Assembly (NCBI GenBank): GCA_035444285.1
Contig: DAOMOK010000007.1
Location: 1-64,000 of the forward strand
Source of the DNA: CAADGU01 sp035444285
GTDB taxonomy: Bacteria > Chloroflexota > Anaerolineae > Promineifilales > Promineifilaceae
DNA length: 64,000 nucleotides
Direction: 5' to 3'
This document shows, piece by piece, positions 7,030-14,621 of the stretch (the stretch's first letter is position 1; every line of letters begins with the position of its first letter). A program made the translations under genes and the position numbers. The notes under the pieces were generated by a model. That model was not told the origin of the DNA. It worked only from the letters and a program-made list of their open reading frames with translations, and did not search any database.

Positions 7030-8715
7030 TTATTCTGCTCCTAAAATATAGTAATAATGCGGTTGGCCGCCGGGCAGGATTTCGACTTCGATGTCCGGGT
7101 AGGCTTCTTCAATTTGGGCGGCAGTGGCAGCGGCGGCGGCGGCGGTCACGTCGGCGCCATAGTAGAGGGAAAGCAGTTCACGGTCATCCAGTTCCATGGC
7201 CTGCAAGACCGTTTGCAGGAGTTCGGTCATGTCTGACCCAGAGGCGCAGAGACGGCCGTTGACCAGGCCAATCATTTCGCCATCCTTCACCTCAATCCCG
7301 TTCAGGTTCACCGAGCGCGTGGCGCGGGTGATTTCACCGGTGGCTACTTCCTGGGCGCTGGCGGTCATGGCTACGGCCGTTTCCTGTAAATCGCCGTCCG
7401 GGTCATACGCCAGCATGGCGCTGAAACCTTGCGGCGCGGTCAGGGTGGGGGCTACAGCCACCTCTTTGGGACTTAAATCCCGCGCCGCTTCCGCCGCCAG
7501 GATGATGTTTTTGTTGTTGGGCAAGATGATGATTTTATCGGTAGGTACATCCTGAATAGCCTGGAAAATTTCCTCGGTGCTGGGGTTGTTCGTCTGACCG
7601 CCATTGACCACAAAGGCGGCGCCCAGGCTGCGGAAAATGTTGGCCAGCCCGCTGCCCGCCGCCACCGCCACCACGCCAATTTGCCCCGGTTCGATGGCCG
7701 GGGTTGGCAGTTCGGACGATTGGCCGCCATGCACGATCTCTTCCATTTGCATCTGCATATTTTCCACGACCACGTCGGTGATGTGACCCAGGCTGATGCC
7801 GTAGGAGATGGGTTCGCCAGGGTCTTTGACGTGGATGTGGACTTTGATGGTACTTTCATCGCCGACAACGACGGTGGAGTCGCCCATCGCGTCTATGCGG
7901 GCGCGCACTTCGGCCACGTTCAGGTTTTGGCCCATGAGGATAAATTGCACGTCGTAGGGGTTTTCCAGATGGCCGCCTTCGGGCATCGCCAGTTCTTGGG
8001 CGGTGATGGTGTGGGGTGTGGCGGCTACGGCCGTGGCCGCTTCATCCAGACTGCCCATCTGCCCGTTGACATAACGTAACATTCCTTCCAACACATACAC
8101 CAGTCCTTGACCGCCGGAATCCACCACACCCGCCTGCTTGAGGATGGGCAGTAAGTCAGGCGTGCGCTCCAATGCTTGTTTACACCGCCCCAGCGTGCGC
8201 TCCAGCACAAAGCGCAGGTCAAGGCTCTTGGAAACGGCGTCGGACGCCTCAGCCGCCCCTTCACGGATGACCGTGAGAATAGTGCCTTCAACCGGACGCA
8301 TCACACCGCCATAAGCGGTATCGGCGGCTGTCTGTAAGGCGTTGGCCAGGTCGAAGGCATCAAAGGTTTCTTTGTCTTTCAGGCCACGCGCCAGGCCACG
8401 CCATATCTGGCTGAGGATGACGCCGGAGTTGCCACGCGCGCCCATGAGCGCACCCTGGGCCAGTGTGTCGGCCATCTTGCCCACGTGGGTATCATCCCTG
8501 TCCTGGACACGGCCGTAAGCCGAACGCATGGTCAATAGCATGTTCGTGCCTGTGTCGCCGTCGGGTACGGGAAAAACATTGAGTGAATTGACGTATTGGT
8601 GATTCTGATCCAGCCAGATCAGGCCGGCGCGCGCCATTTTTTTGTATTGTTGGCCGTTACAATGCAGCCATTTTTCGGGCACGGCCGTCATCTCGGCCGT
8701 TGTGGGTTGGGTCAC
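7030..8715 (-). CDS. fakA: Fatty acid kinase FakA (DAK2/YloV family)
   Basis: A 561-residue DhaL-DegV-like fusion of the YloV/FakA family. The N-terminal DhaL nucleotide domain has LNVFPVPDGDTGTNM near residues 44-58 (the aspartates coordinate Mg-ATP) and GARGNSGVILSQ near 93-104. A middle and a C-terminal DegV-related domain follow. Together with a DegV/FakB protein it makes acyl phosphate from free fatty acid for membrane lipid synthesis. The order asp23-fakA-degV on one strand matches the yloU-yloV context of Gram-positive bacteria. The start is the ATG at 8715. Confidence 0.93.
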   Translation of the reverse strand: MTQPTTAEMTAVPEKWLHCNGQQYKKMARAGLIWLDQNHQYVNSLNVFPVPDGDTGTNMLLTMRSAYGRVQDRDDTHVGKMADTLAQGALMGARGNSGVILSQIWRGLARGLKDKETFDAFDLANALQTAADTAYGGVMRPVEGTILTVIREGAAEASDAVSKSLDLRFVLERTLGRCKQALERTPDLLPILKQAGVVDSGGQGLVYVLEGMLRYVNGQMGSLDEAATAVAATPHTITAQELAMPEGGHLENPYDVQFILMGQNLNVAEVRARIDAMGDSTVVVGDESTIKVHIHVKDPGEPISYGISLGHITDVVVENMQMQMEEIVHGGQSSELPTPAIEPGQIGVVAVAAGSGLANIFRSLGAAFVVNGGQTNNPSTEEIFQAIQDVPTDKIIILPNNKNIILAAEAARDLSPKEVAVAPTLTAPQGFSAMLAYDPDGDLQETAVAMTASAQEVATGEITRATRSVNLNGIEVKDGEMIGLVNGRLCASGSDMTELLQTVLQAMELDDRELLSLYYGADVTAAAAAATAAQIEEAYPDIEVEILPGGQPHYYYILGAE

Positions 8716-8749
8716 GTGGGTCTTCTTCCTCTCTCTTCTTTTTCGTTAT

Positions 8750-8803
8750 CCGTAACCCGTAATCCGACATCGGGTTCACGGATTACGATTCACGGATTAC
8801 GAT
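8750..8803. repeat. CCGTAATCC inverted word repeat (family A)
   Basis: Words such as ATCCGTAACCCGTAATCC on the left, inverted GGATTACGATTCACGG on the right. It overlaps the last bases of the Asp23 gene, whose TAA stop is part of the repeat. Confidence 0.85.
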
Positions 8804-9156
8804 TCTTCTCTGCTCAACCGCAGCCCCTGCACATACACATTTACCTCATGCACGGGCAGGCTGAGGGCTTTTTCCAGGTGAAATTTGACGGTGTGTTGGA
8901 TGCTTTCGGCCACGGTTTTGATGCGCACGCCATATTCGACGATGACATACACGTCAATGACCACGCCGCCATCGCGGTAGGTGATGTCAATCCCCCGGCG
9001 GTTGTCGCGGGAGAGCAGTTTGGCAATGCCGGTAGCCACATTCTTCTCGGCCATGCCCACCACCCCGTAGCATTGGTTGATGGCCTGGTTGGCAATGGTG
9101 GACACGGCCGTTGTGGAAATATCTATTGTTCCGTAAGTCTCGTGTTGTACGGTCAT
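8797..9156 (-). CDS. Asp23/Gls24 family protein (YloU-like)
   Basis: A 119-residue cytoplasmic protein of the Asp23/Gls24 (DUF322) family. It has the characteristic GTIDISTTAVSTIANQAI near residues 9-26, CYGVVGM near 29-35 and a hydrophobic VVIDVYVIVEYGVRI beta segment. In Firmicutes Asp23 is a membrane-associated envelope-stress protein, and YloU is encoded next to YloV/FakA as here. The stop codon comes from an adjoining ATTACGGATTACG repeat, so the last few residues may have been rewritten by the repeat. Confidence 0.88.
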   Translation of the reverse strand: MTVQHETYGTIDISTTAVSTIANQAINQCYGVVGMAEKNVATGIAKLLSRDNRRGIDITYRDGGVVIDVYVIVEYGVRIKTVAESIQHTVKFHLEKALSLPVHEVNVYVQGLRLSREES

Positions 9157-9171
9157 ATATTTTTTCAGGGG

Positions 9172-9202
9172 ATTGGAGATTTACTCGAATCTCCAATCCC
9201 TC
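9172..9202. repeat. GGATTGGAGATT / AATCTCCAATCC inverted repeat (family C)
   Basis: Arms GGGATTGGAGATT and AATCTCCAATCCC around a short loop, upstream of the Asp23 gene. Related copies lie at 6113-6136, 40388-40440 and 43284-43323. Confidence 0.8.
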
Positions 9203-9243
9203 AAACTCCTTGCCAAATTGTATCACAAGCCCCTGATTATGGG

Positions 9244-10179
9244 TTATGCCAGGGTGGTAGCCAGTACACTTTTGGCGCCGGCGGTGAGAAGGGCCTGGCG
9301 CACGGCCGTTGCCGTTTCCGGCGTCACCAGGGCAATCATGTTCCCCCCCCTGCCGGCGCCGCTGAGTTTGGCCCCTATCGCCCCGGCTTGCTGCGCGGCC
9401 GTGACCAGCCGGTCGAGTTCCCGTGACGAAACGGTCATTTCTTGCAATAAGGTGTGGTTTTCTTGCATCAGCGGCCCCAGAGCGACACCATCGCCCGTTT
9501 CAATGGCAGCGCGGGCGGCGGTGGCAATACGGCCGCAGCCATCAAACAGCGCCTCAAACCTTGTCGGGGTTTCCTGCCAGTGGCGGCGCACGTCGCCGAC
9601 AGCGATTTTGGTGCTGCTGCGCACACCGGTATCGCCCACCAGCAGATGAAGGGGGCGGGCGACGGTAAACGGTTCGATACGGTTTTGCGGCTGTTGGCGC
9701 ACAAAGTAAACGGGCATTTCATAAGAGACGACGGTGTTATCAATGCCGCTTGGCGTACCATGATGGATTTTTTCCACTTCATAGGTCAACATGGAAACCC
9801 ATTCGGGCGTAGCCAGGTGGGCCAGCCCCAGGAATTCCACCAGGGCGCGCACAACGGCGGCAGTGATGGCTGCGCCGCTGCCCAGGCCGCTGGCAATGGG
9901 AATTTGGCTGCTGACGGTGATAATCATGTTGGACAAGGTGGGTAGGCTAACGGCCGTTTGCACCTGCCTGATCACCGCCGCAATTGGATCATCCGGCGCG
10001 GCGTCACTGAGCAGCATGTTCTGGCCCAGGTCAGGGGCAATGAGGCGAATGCCGGGTTGGGTGGATGGGGTGACGACGGCCGTGGCCCGCAGTTGGGAGA
10101 GGGGAATGGCAATGGCCGGACGGCCGTAGACCACCGCATGTTCGCCAAAGAGAATGATTTTGCCAGGGGCAGTAGACAT
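9244..10179 (-). CDS. mvk: Mevalonate kinase
   Basis: A GHMP-family kinase of 311 residues that phosphorylates mevalonate in the isoprenoid pathway. Motif 1 is APGKIILFGEHAVVYG right after the start, the ATP-binding motif 2 is IASGLGSGAAITAA near residues 94-107, and the C-terminal motif 3 reads GAKLSGAGRGGNMIAL. The reading frame is open to 10215, but the extra 12 residues derive from the GCGTGATGCGTGA repeat, so the ATG at 10179 is preferred. Its upstream neighbour is a UbiA-type prenyl-phosphate enzyme, consistent with isoprenoid use. Homoserine kinase is less likely, given the LFGEHAVVYG motif. Confidence 0.9.
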   Translation of the reverse strand: MSTAPGKIILFGEHAVVYGRPAIAIPLSQLRATAVVTPSTQPGIRLIAPDLGQNMLLSDAAPDDPIAAVIRQVQTAVSLPTLSNMIITVSSQIPIASGLGSGAAITAAVVRALVEFLGLAHLATPEWVSMLTYEVEKIHHGTPSGIDNTVVSYEMPVYFVRQQPQNRIEPFTVARPLHLLVGDTGVRSSTKIAVGDVRRHWQETPTRFEALFDGCGRIATAARAAIETGDGVALGPLMQENHTLLQEMTVSSRELDRLVTAAQQAGAIGAKLSGAGRGGNMIALVTPETATAVRQALLTAGAKSVLATTLA

Positions 10180-10185
10180 AGGGTT

Positions 10186-10228
10186 GTGTGATGCGTGATG
10201 CGTGAGGTTTGTCACGTATCACGCATCA
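10186..10228. repeat. GTGATGCGTGATGCGTGA inverted repeat (family B)
   Basis: Tandem TGATGCG words followed by inverted CACGTATCACGCATCAC. It fills the gap between the mevalonate kinase and UbiA genes. The same family occurs inside recG (3463) and at 57938. Confidence 0.85.
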
Positions 10229-11098
10229 CTAAAAAATATAAATCACAACAAAAACGGTTAGGGCAAAAAGGACAATCGTCACCTGCAACGGCCGGTCGCG
10301 CAGGGCGATGTCTTCGGGCGCGCCCCCTTCGTGGCGCACATGGATCAGGTACATGTAGCGAAAGATGCCATACATCAGAAAGGGAATGGTGAGCATCATC
10401 GTGTGGTTGGTGGGCAGCCCTTCGGCCAGGAAGGTATACAGACTGTAAAAGACCAGGACGCTGGTGGTCACCAATCCTAACATGCGGTCAATGAGGTCCA
10501 GGTTGTATTCTTGCAGGATTTTGCGATGTTTGTTGGCATTGTTTCCCAGCAGCACCAGTTCGTGCCGCCGTTTGCCCAACACCAGAAAAAGCGCCAGAAA
10601 ACCGCCAAACAAGTAGAGCCAGGGGGAAAACCGCTCCACTTCAATGACGGCCACGCCGGAGGCAATCCGCAGCACAAAACCGAGCGCAACGATCAGCACG
10701 TCAAACAGTACCACGTTTTTCAACCAGAAGGTGTAGGCAATCTGGCTGAGCAAATAAGTGAGCAGGATGAGAGCAAATAAGGGGGAGAGAAAATACCCGG
10801 CGATGAGACTGCCTACCGCAAAAATGACCGCAGCCAGAGCGGCTACAGTGGGGCTGAGTTGGCCGGCGGGCAACGGCCGTAACCGTTTGGTCGGGTGCTG
10901 ACGATCACTTTCAATGTCGCTCAGGTCGTTCATCAAATACACGGCGCTTGACATAAAGCAAAGTAGGACAAAGGCAGCAATCGTGCGCCCTAAATACAGC
11001 GGGTTCAATAATTTTTCATCAAAAAAAAGCGCCACAAAAACAAAGCCGTTTTTGGGCCATTGGCGCGGTCGCATCGTTTTAAGCAAAGCAATCAGCAC
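10229..11098 (-). CDS. UbiA-type prenyltransferase, decaprenyl-phosphate phosphoribosyltransferase-like
   Basis: A 289-residue polytopic membrane protein of the UbiA superfamily with about nine hydrophobic spans. The prenyl-diphosphate and Mg motif is NDLSDIESD at residues 57-65. The N-terminus MRPRQWPKNGFVFVALFF and the LGKRRHELVLLGNNANKHRKIL loop match the decaprenyl-phosphate phosphoribosyltransferase branch, which makes lipid-linked ribose/arabinose for envelope glycans. The start is a GTG at 11098 with a strong AGGAGG at 11104-11109. It is followed by mevalonate kinase on the same strand. Substrate specificity is inferred. Confidence 0.82.
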   Translation of the reverse strand: MLIALLKTMRPRQWPKNGFVFVALFFDEKLLNPLYLGRTIAAFVLLCFMSSAVYLMNDLSDIESDRQHPTKRLRPLPAGQLSPTVAALAAVIFAVGSLIAGYFLSPLFALILLTYLLSQIAYTFWLKNVVLFDVLIVALGFVLRIASGVAVIEVERFSPWLYLFGGFLALFLVLGKRRHELVLLGNNANKHRKILQEYNLDLIDRMLGLVTTSVLVFYSLYTFLAEGLPTNHTMMLTIPFLMYGIFRYMYLIHVRHEGGAPEDIALRDRPLQVTIVLFALTVFVVIYIF

Positions 11099-11129
11099 AT
11101 CAACCTCCTATGAGCGGCAATCGGGCCGA

Positions 11130-11185
11130 CAATCGGGCTTCGGATTACGAACTACGGATTACCGTTTACCGATTACCGATTATAT
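11130..11185. repeat. GGATTACGAACTACGGATTACC repeat (family A)
   Basis: Tandem GATTACCG words, preceded by AATCGGGC words at 11117-11136. It is a one-sided copy in the divergent gap between the UbiA gene and the response regulator. Confidence 0.7.
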
Positions 11186-11211
11186 GGCACGGCCGTACCG
11201 CGTGCATCATT

Positions 11212-11239
11212 TTTAGATTCCCCCGACATCTCCTATAAT
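11212..11239 (+). promoter_or_regulatory. Putative sigma-70 promoter for the response regulator
   Basis: TTTAGA, a 16-bp spacer and TATAAT, about 70 bp upstream of the ATG at 11313. The -10 is perfect but the -35 is weak. Confidence 0.4.
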
Positions 11240-11312
11240 CTCAGGGTTGACCTTAGCAGCTAAGCAATGCGTTGCCTGATCAAGAGGTGGCCTGGTTGAT
11301 GCGAGAAACAAG

Positions 11313-11969
11313 ATGAACGAGCATAACAGCATCACACGCGCCATTCATGCCGGGTCGGAAATACTGGTAGTGGATGATGTGCGGGAAAATTTGCGGCTTC
11401 TGGTGCGGATGTTGGTGGAACGGGGATATAAAGTGCGTCCGGTGTCCAACGGCCGTATGGCCCTCACCGCCGCCCAAATTGCCCCACCCGACCTCATCTT
11501 GTTAGACATCCTCATGCCCGAATTAGACGGTTATCAGGTATGCCAGCAGCTCAAAGCAGATGAAACCACCCGCCACATTCCCGTCATTTTCATCAGCGCC
11601 CTGCATGAACAGATGGATATTGTGCGCGCTTTTGCTGTGGGCGGCGTGGACTACATTACCAAGCCATTCCAAACAGAAGAGACGTTGGCCCGTGTGTATA
11701 CACACCTGACCATTGGCAAATTGCAGCAAGAATTGGCCCAGAAAAATCAAGAACTGCAAGAGCAGAATGAACAACTGCTGGAGGCATTGGCCAACGTAAA
11801 AACCCTCAGCGGTTTATTGCCCATTTGCGCCAACTGCAAAAAAATCCGGGACGATAGTGGTTACTGGCAAACGGTTGAGGTGTACATCCGTGACCATTCC
11901 GACGCCATTCTAAGCCACGGCATCTGCCCGGACTGCATGACGGAGCTTTACCCTGACTACGACAGGTGA
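11313..11969 (+). CDS. Response regulator with C-terminal CxxC segment
   Basis: A 218-residue protein. The receiver domain (about 16-135) has DD at 21-22, phospho-acceptor D65 in LILLDILMP and the conserved K near 120. A coiled coil (KLQQELAQKNQELQEQNEQL) follows. The C-terminal segment CANCKKIRDDSGYW...ICPDCMTELYPD holds two Cys pairs and is known from many receiver and PAS proteins of environmental bacteria; its role is not established and it may bind metal or sense redox. There is no DNA-binding or enzymatic output domain, so it probably acts through protein contacts. Confidence 0.85.
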   Translation: MNEHNSITRAIHAGSEILVVDDVRENLRLLVRMLVERGYKVRPVSNGRMALTAAQIAPPDLILLDILMPELDGYQVCQQLKADETTRHIPVIFISALHEQMDIVRAFAVGGVDYITKPFQTEETLARVYTHLTIGKLQQELAQKNQELQEQNEQLLEALANVKTLSGLLPICANCKKIRDDSGYWQTVEVYIRDHSDAILSHGICPDCMTELYPDYDR

Positions 11970-11999
11970 TTGATGCGTGTGACGGCCGTGCCGGGCACA

Positions 12000-13178
12000 T
12001 TAGAGTTCGTGGACAACCTGAGCCAGCCGTTCAACAGCGCGTTCCAGGTCGCTTTGGGCGGTGGAGATGGCAAAGCGCAGATGCCCTTCGCCGCTGCGGC
12101 CAAAGGCGCTGCCGGGCACGCTGGCGATCTGGGCCTTTTCCAGTAAAGCGTCGGCCAGTTCCAGGCTGGTGCGGCGGGTCTGTGTGAAACGGGGGAAGAG
12201 GTAAAACGCCCCTTCTATCGAGCGACATTCGATGCCTTCAATTTGGTTTAAGGCTGCCACCATGAAGTCGCGCCGCTGCTGGTAAGCGGCGCACATGGCG
12301 GCAATGTTGTCTTGCGGACCGTTCAGGGCAGCGATGCAGGCGTGCATGGTGAAGGTGGCGGCGCAGGAGACGGTCTGGCCGTTCAGGCGCGTGGCCAGGC
12401 GGATGATCTCCGGCGCGGCCACCAACCAGCCCATGCGCCAGCCGGTCATTGCGTAAGATTTGGTCAGGCCGCCCATGGTCAACGTCCGTTCGGCCATGTC
12501 AGGTAAAGCGGCGAGGGAAAGATGGACACGGCCGTCAAACACCAGTTTCTCATAGATTTCATCGGCAATCACATACAGGTCCGCTTCCAGAGCGACGGTG
12601 GCAATCGCCTCTAACTCCTCTCTGGTCAGGACGCGCCCGGTGGGGTTACAGGGGTTGTTCACCATGATAGCTTTGGTGCGCGGGGACAGTTTGGCTCGCA
12701 GACGTTCGGCCGTGACGCGGAAATTGTCTTCGCTGGGCAGGCTGATGGGCACGGCCGTGCCCCCCGCCAGCGTCACCATTGGCGGATACGAAACCCAATG
12801 CGGCTCCAAAATCAGCACCTCATCGCCGGGATTCAGCACCGCGCACAGACCAAGATACAGCGCCCACTTACCGCCCGGCGTCAGGATGATCTGGTGGCGC
12901 GGGTCAGGCACAGGCACGCCATTTTCCCGCTCCATCTTGGCCGCCACCGCTGCCAACGCCTCTGGAATGCCCACCATCGGCGCCGGGTAATGGGTATGGC
13001 CGGCGTGCAGGGCAGCAACGGCTGCCTGAACGATATGTTCCGGCGTGTCAAAGTCCGGGTCGCCGCCCGCCAGGGCGATCACATCCACTCCGTCGGCCTG
13101 CATCGCCTTAGCCTTGTCATTCACTGCCAGCGTCATGGAGGCGGGCAGGTTCTGTAGTTTTTGCGAAAGTTCTTTCAT
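12000..13178 (-). CDS. PLP-dependent aminotransferase, class I/II
   Basis: A 392-residue fold-type I aminotransferase related to aspartate aminotransferases. The PLP lysine is K240 in GGLTKSYAMTGWRMGW. NNPCNPTGRVLTREEL (about 174-189) and IADEIYEKLVF (about 204-214) are standard cofactor motifs. The N-terminal LAGGDPDFDTPEHI is the substrate-binding loop of the aspartate/tyrosine/LL-DAP aminotransferase group. Substrate specificity is not resolvable by eye. It faces the upstream response regulator with a 30-bp gap and is divergent from the ATPase unit that starts at 13302. Confidence 0.9.
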   Translation of the reverse strand: MKELSQKLQNLPASMTLAVNDKAKAMQADGVDVIALAGGDPDFDTPEHIVQAAVAALHAGHTHYPAPMVGIPEALAAVAAKMERENGVPVPDPRHQIILTPGGKWALYLGLCAVLNPGDEVLILEPHWVSYPPMVTLAGGTAVPISLPSEDNFRVTAERLRAKLSPRTKAIMVNNPCNPTGRVLTREELEAIATVALEADLYVIADEIYEKLVFDGRVHLSLAALPDMAERTLTMGGLTKSYAMTGWRMGWLVAAPEIIRLATRLNGQTVSCAATFTMHACIAALNGPQDNIAAMCAAYQQRRDFMVAALNQIEGIECRSIEGAFYLFPRFTQTRRTSLELADALLEKAQIASVPGSAFGRSGEGHLRFAISTAQSDLERAVERLAQVVHEL

Positions 13179-13301
13179 GGTACTCTTTTTTCAACCAGGA
13201 TAAGGCATTATATCAAAGCGGGCAGAATCGGTTATACTTGCGTCTAGATGAAGCAGCAAGAAACTGGATGATTAAGGTGATTGATTAAGGAAGGAAAGAG
13301 T

Positions 13302-14621
13302 ATGAGTGATCCCTTGATAGAAGCAATTGGCAAGTGTGATCCTGAGGAACCACTATCGCCCGGTGATCCGCGCTGGCAAAACTTTGATCCAGTGCGTGGC
13401 TCAAACCTGCACAAACGGATCAGCCGCCGTTTGCGCAGCGCCGAATCTGCGCACAAACATAGCCATATCGCTCTTTCTGGTCATCGTGGTTGTGGCAAGT
13501 CTACTGAACTCAATCGCATTATGGACCAGGCCCGCCAGGATGGGTATTTGCCGCTTTATTGTGTGGTGAACGAGATGGCCGATCCCAACGAGGTGGGCTT
13601 TGGCGATGTGTTTATGCTGATGCTGCGCCTGTTGGATGACGCCTTCCGCGAAGACCCTCACCTCAAGCCCTTGCCAGATAAGACGGTGAAAGTGGTCACG
13701 GATTGGTTCAGGGAAGTCACCCATGTAGAGGAAAAAGAGTTGGAGCGGGCTATAAGCTACAGCGGCGAGGTCAGTCTAGGGCCAGAAACACCATTGGCAA
13801 AAATTTTGTTTGGCCTGAATGTGCTGCGCAAATCAACTGGCAAACAACGCGAAGAAATCAAACGGGCTGTTGAAAAATACCCCTACCAACTGCGGCAAAA
13901 CTTGAATTTGTTGTTGGATGATGCCCGGCAGCAAGCACAAAAAGCATACCCTCGCGGGTTTCTGTTTATTTTGGATAATCTAGATCGATACCCACCAGAG
14001 ATGATTGACGAGGCCGTACTGAAACAGGGTGAACTGTACAATGGGGTATTTGCTCATATTATTTTTGTGGTGCCAATTTCTTTGTTATACAAGCCGCCGG
14101 GAGAAACAGTGGAGGATCGTTTTGAGCCTGAAACAATGCCCATGATTACGGTTTATCCACGCGGCCAGGCGGAACAAACAAATGTGGTTGCCTGTGACGC
14201 CCTGGCCGAGGCGATTTACAAACGGGTGGATGCCAACCTGTTTGCCACACCGCTGCTGGCGCGGGAGATTGCCCGCCTGTCTGGCGGCTGCCCACGCGAC
14301 CTCTTGCGGTTGGTGAAGGAGGCGTTGTTGGAATCGGACGGGCAGGTGAATGGATATGCGGTGCAGCGGGCGGCCAGTATTGTGCGTGCAGAAATGGCGC
14401 GCAAGCTAAACCAGACTCATTATGCGGCGCTGGCCAAGGTGTTTCTGGATGGGACGATTGACGCCGACGAAACGGGGAATTTTTTGCTGTTCCGCCGGGC
14501 AGCGCTGGAGTATAACGGCGACCGTTGGGTAGGGGTGCATCCCTTGTTGTGGGAGTCGCCGGAATTTAAGAAGGCGTTGGCCGCTGAAAAAGAGGCACGC
14601 GGACTTTCTTTAGGTGCGTGA
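13302..14621 (+). CDS. AAA/STAND-like P-loop ATPase, first gene of a candidate conflict unit
   Basis: A 439-residue protein. The Walker A motif is SGHRGCGKST at residues 59-68. The Walker B-like strand is FLFILDNLDRYP near 225-236. An ARLSGGCPRDLLRLVKEAL helix near 325-343 resembles the sensor-2/winged region of AAA and KAP/NACHT relatives. There is no membrane span. The ATG at 13302 follows AAGGAAAGAG; a TTG 21 bp upstream is less likely. Its stop overlaps the ATG of the TPR gene (TGATG), so translation is coupled. GC is somewhat lower than in neighbouring genes and there is no ACGGCCGT site. The pairing suggests an NTPase switch acting with a TPR sensor; a defence or signalling role is inference. 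Confidence 0.7.
   Translation: MSDPLIEAIGKCDPEEPLSPGDPRWQNFDPVRGSNLHKRISRRLRSAESAHKHSHIALSGHRGCGKSTELNRIMDQARQDGYLPLYCVVNEMADPNEVGFGDVFMLMLRLLDDAFREDPHLKPLPDKTVKVVTDWFREVTHVEEKELERAISYSGEVSLGPETPLAKILFGLNVLRKSTGKQREEIKRAVEKYPYQLRQNLNLLLDDARQQAQKAYPRGFLFILDNLDRYPPEMIDEAVLKQGELYNGVFAHIIFVVPISLLYKPPGETVEDRFEPETMPMITVYPRGQAEQTNVVACDALAEAIYKRVDANLFATPLLAREIARLSGGCPRDLLRLVKEALLESDGQVNGYAVQRAASIVRAEMARKLNQTHYAALAKVFLDGTIDADETGNFLLFRRAALEYNGDRWVGVHPLLWESPEFKKALAAEKEARGLSLGA

Noticed and set aside
13248..13271. A seven-codon ORF (MKQQETG) after a TATACT before the ATPase gene
   Set aside because: No SD and no -35. Could be a leader, but nothing supports translation.
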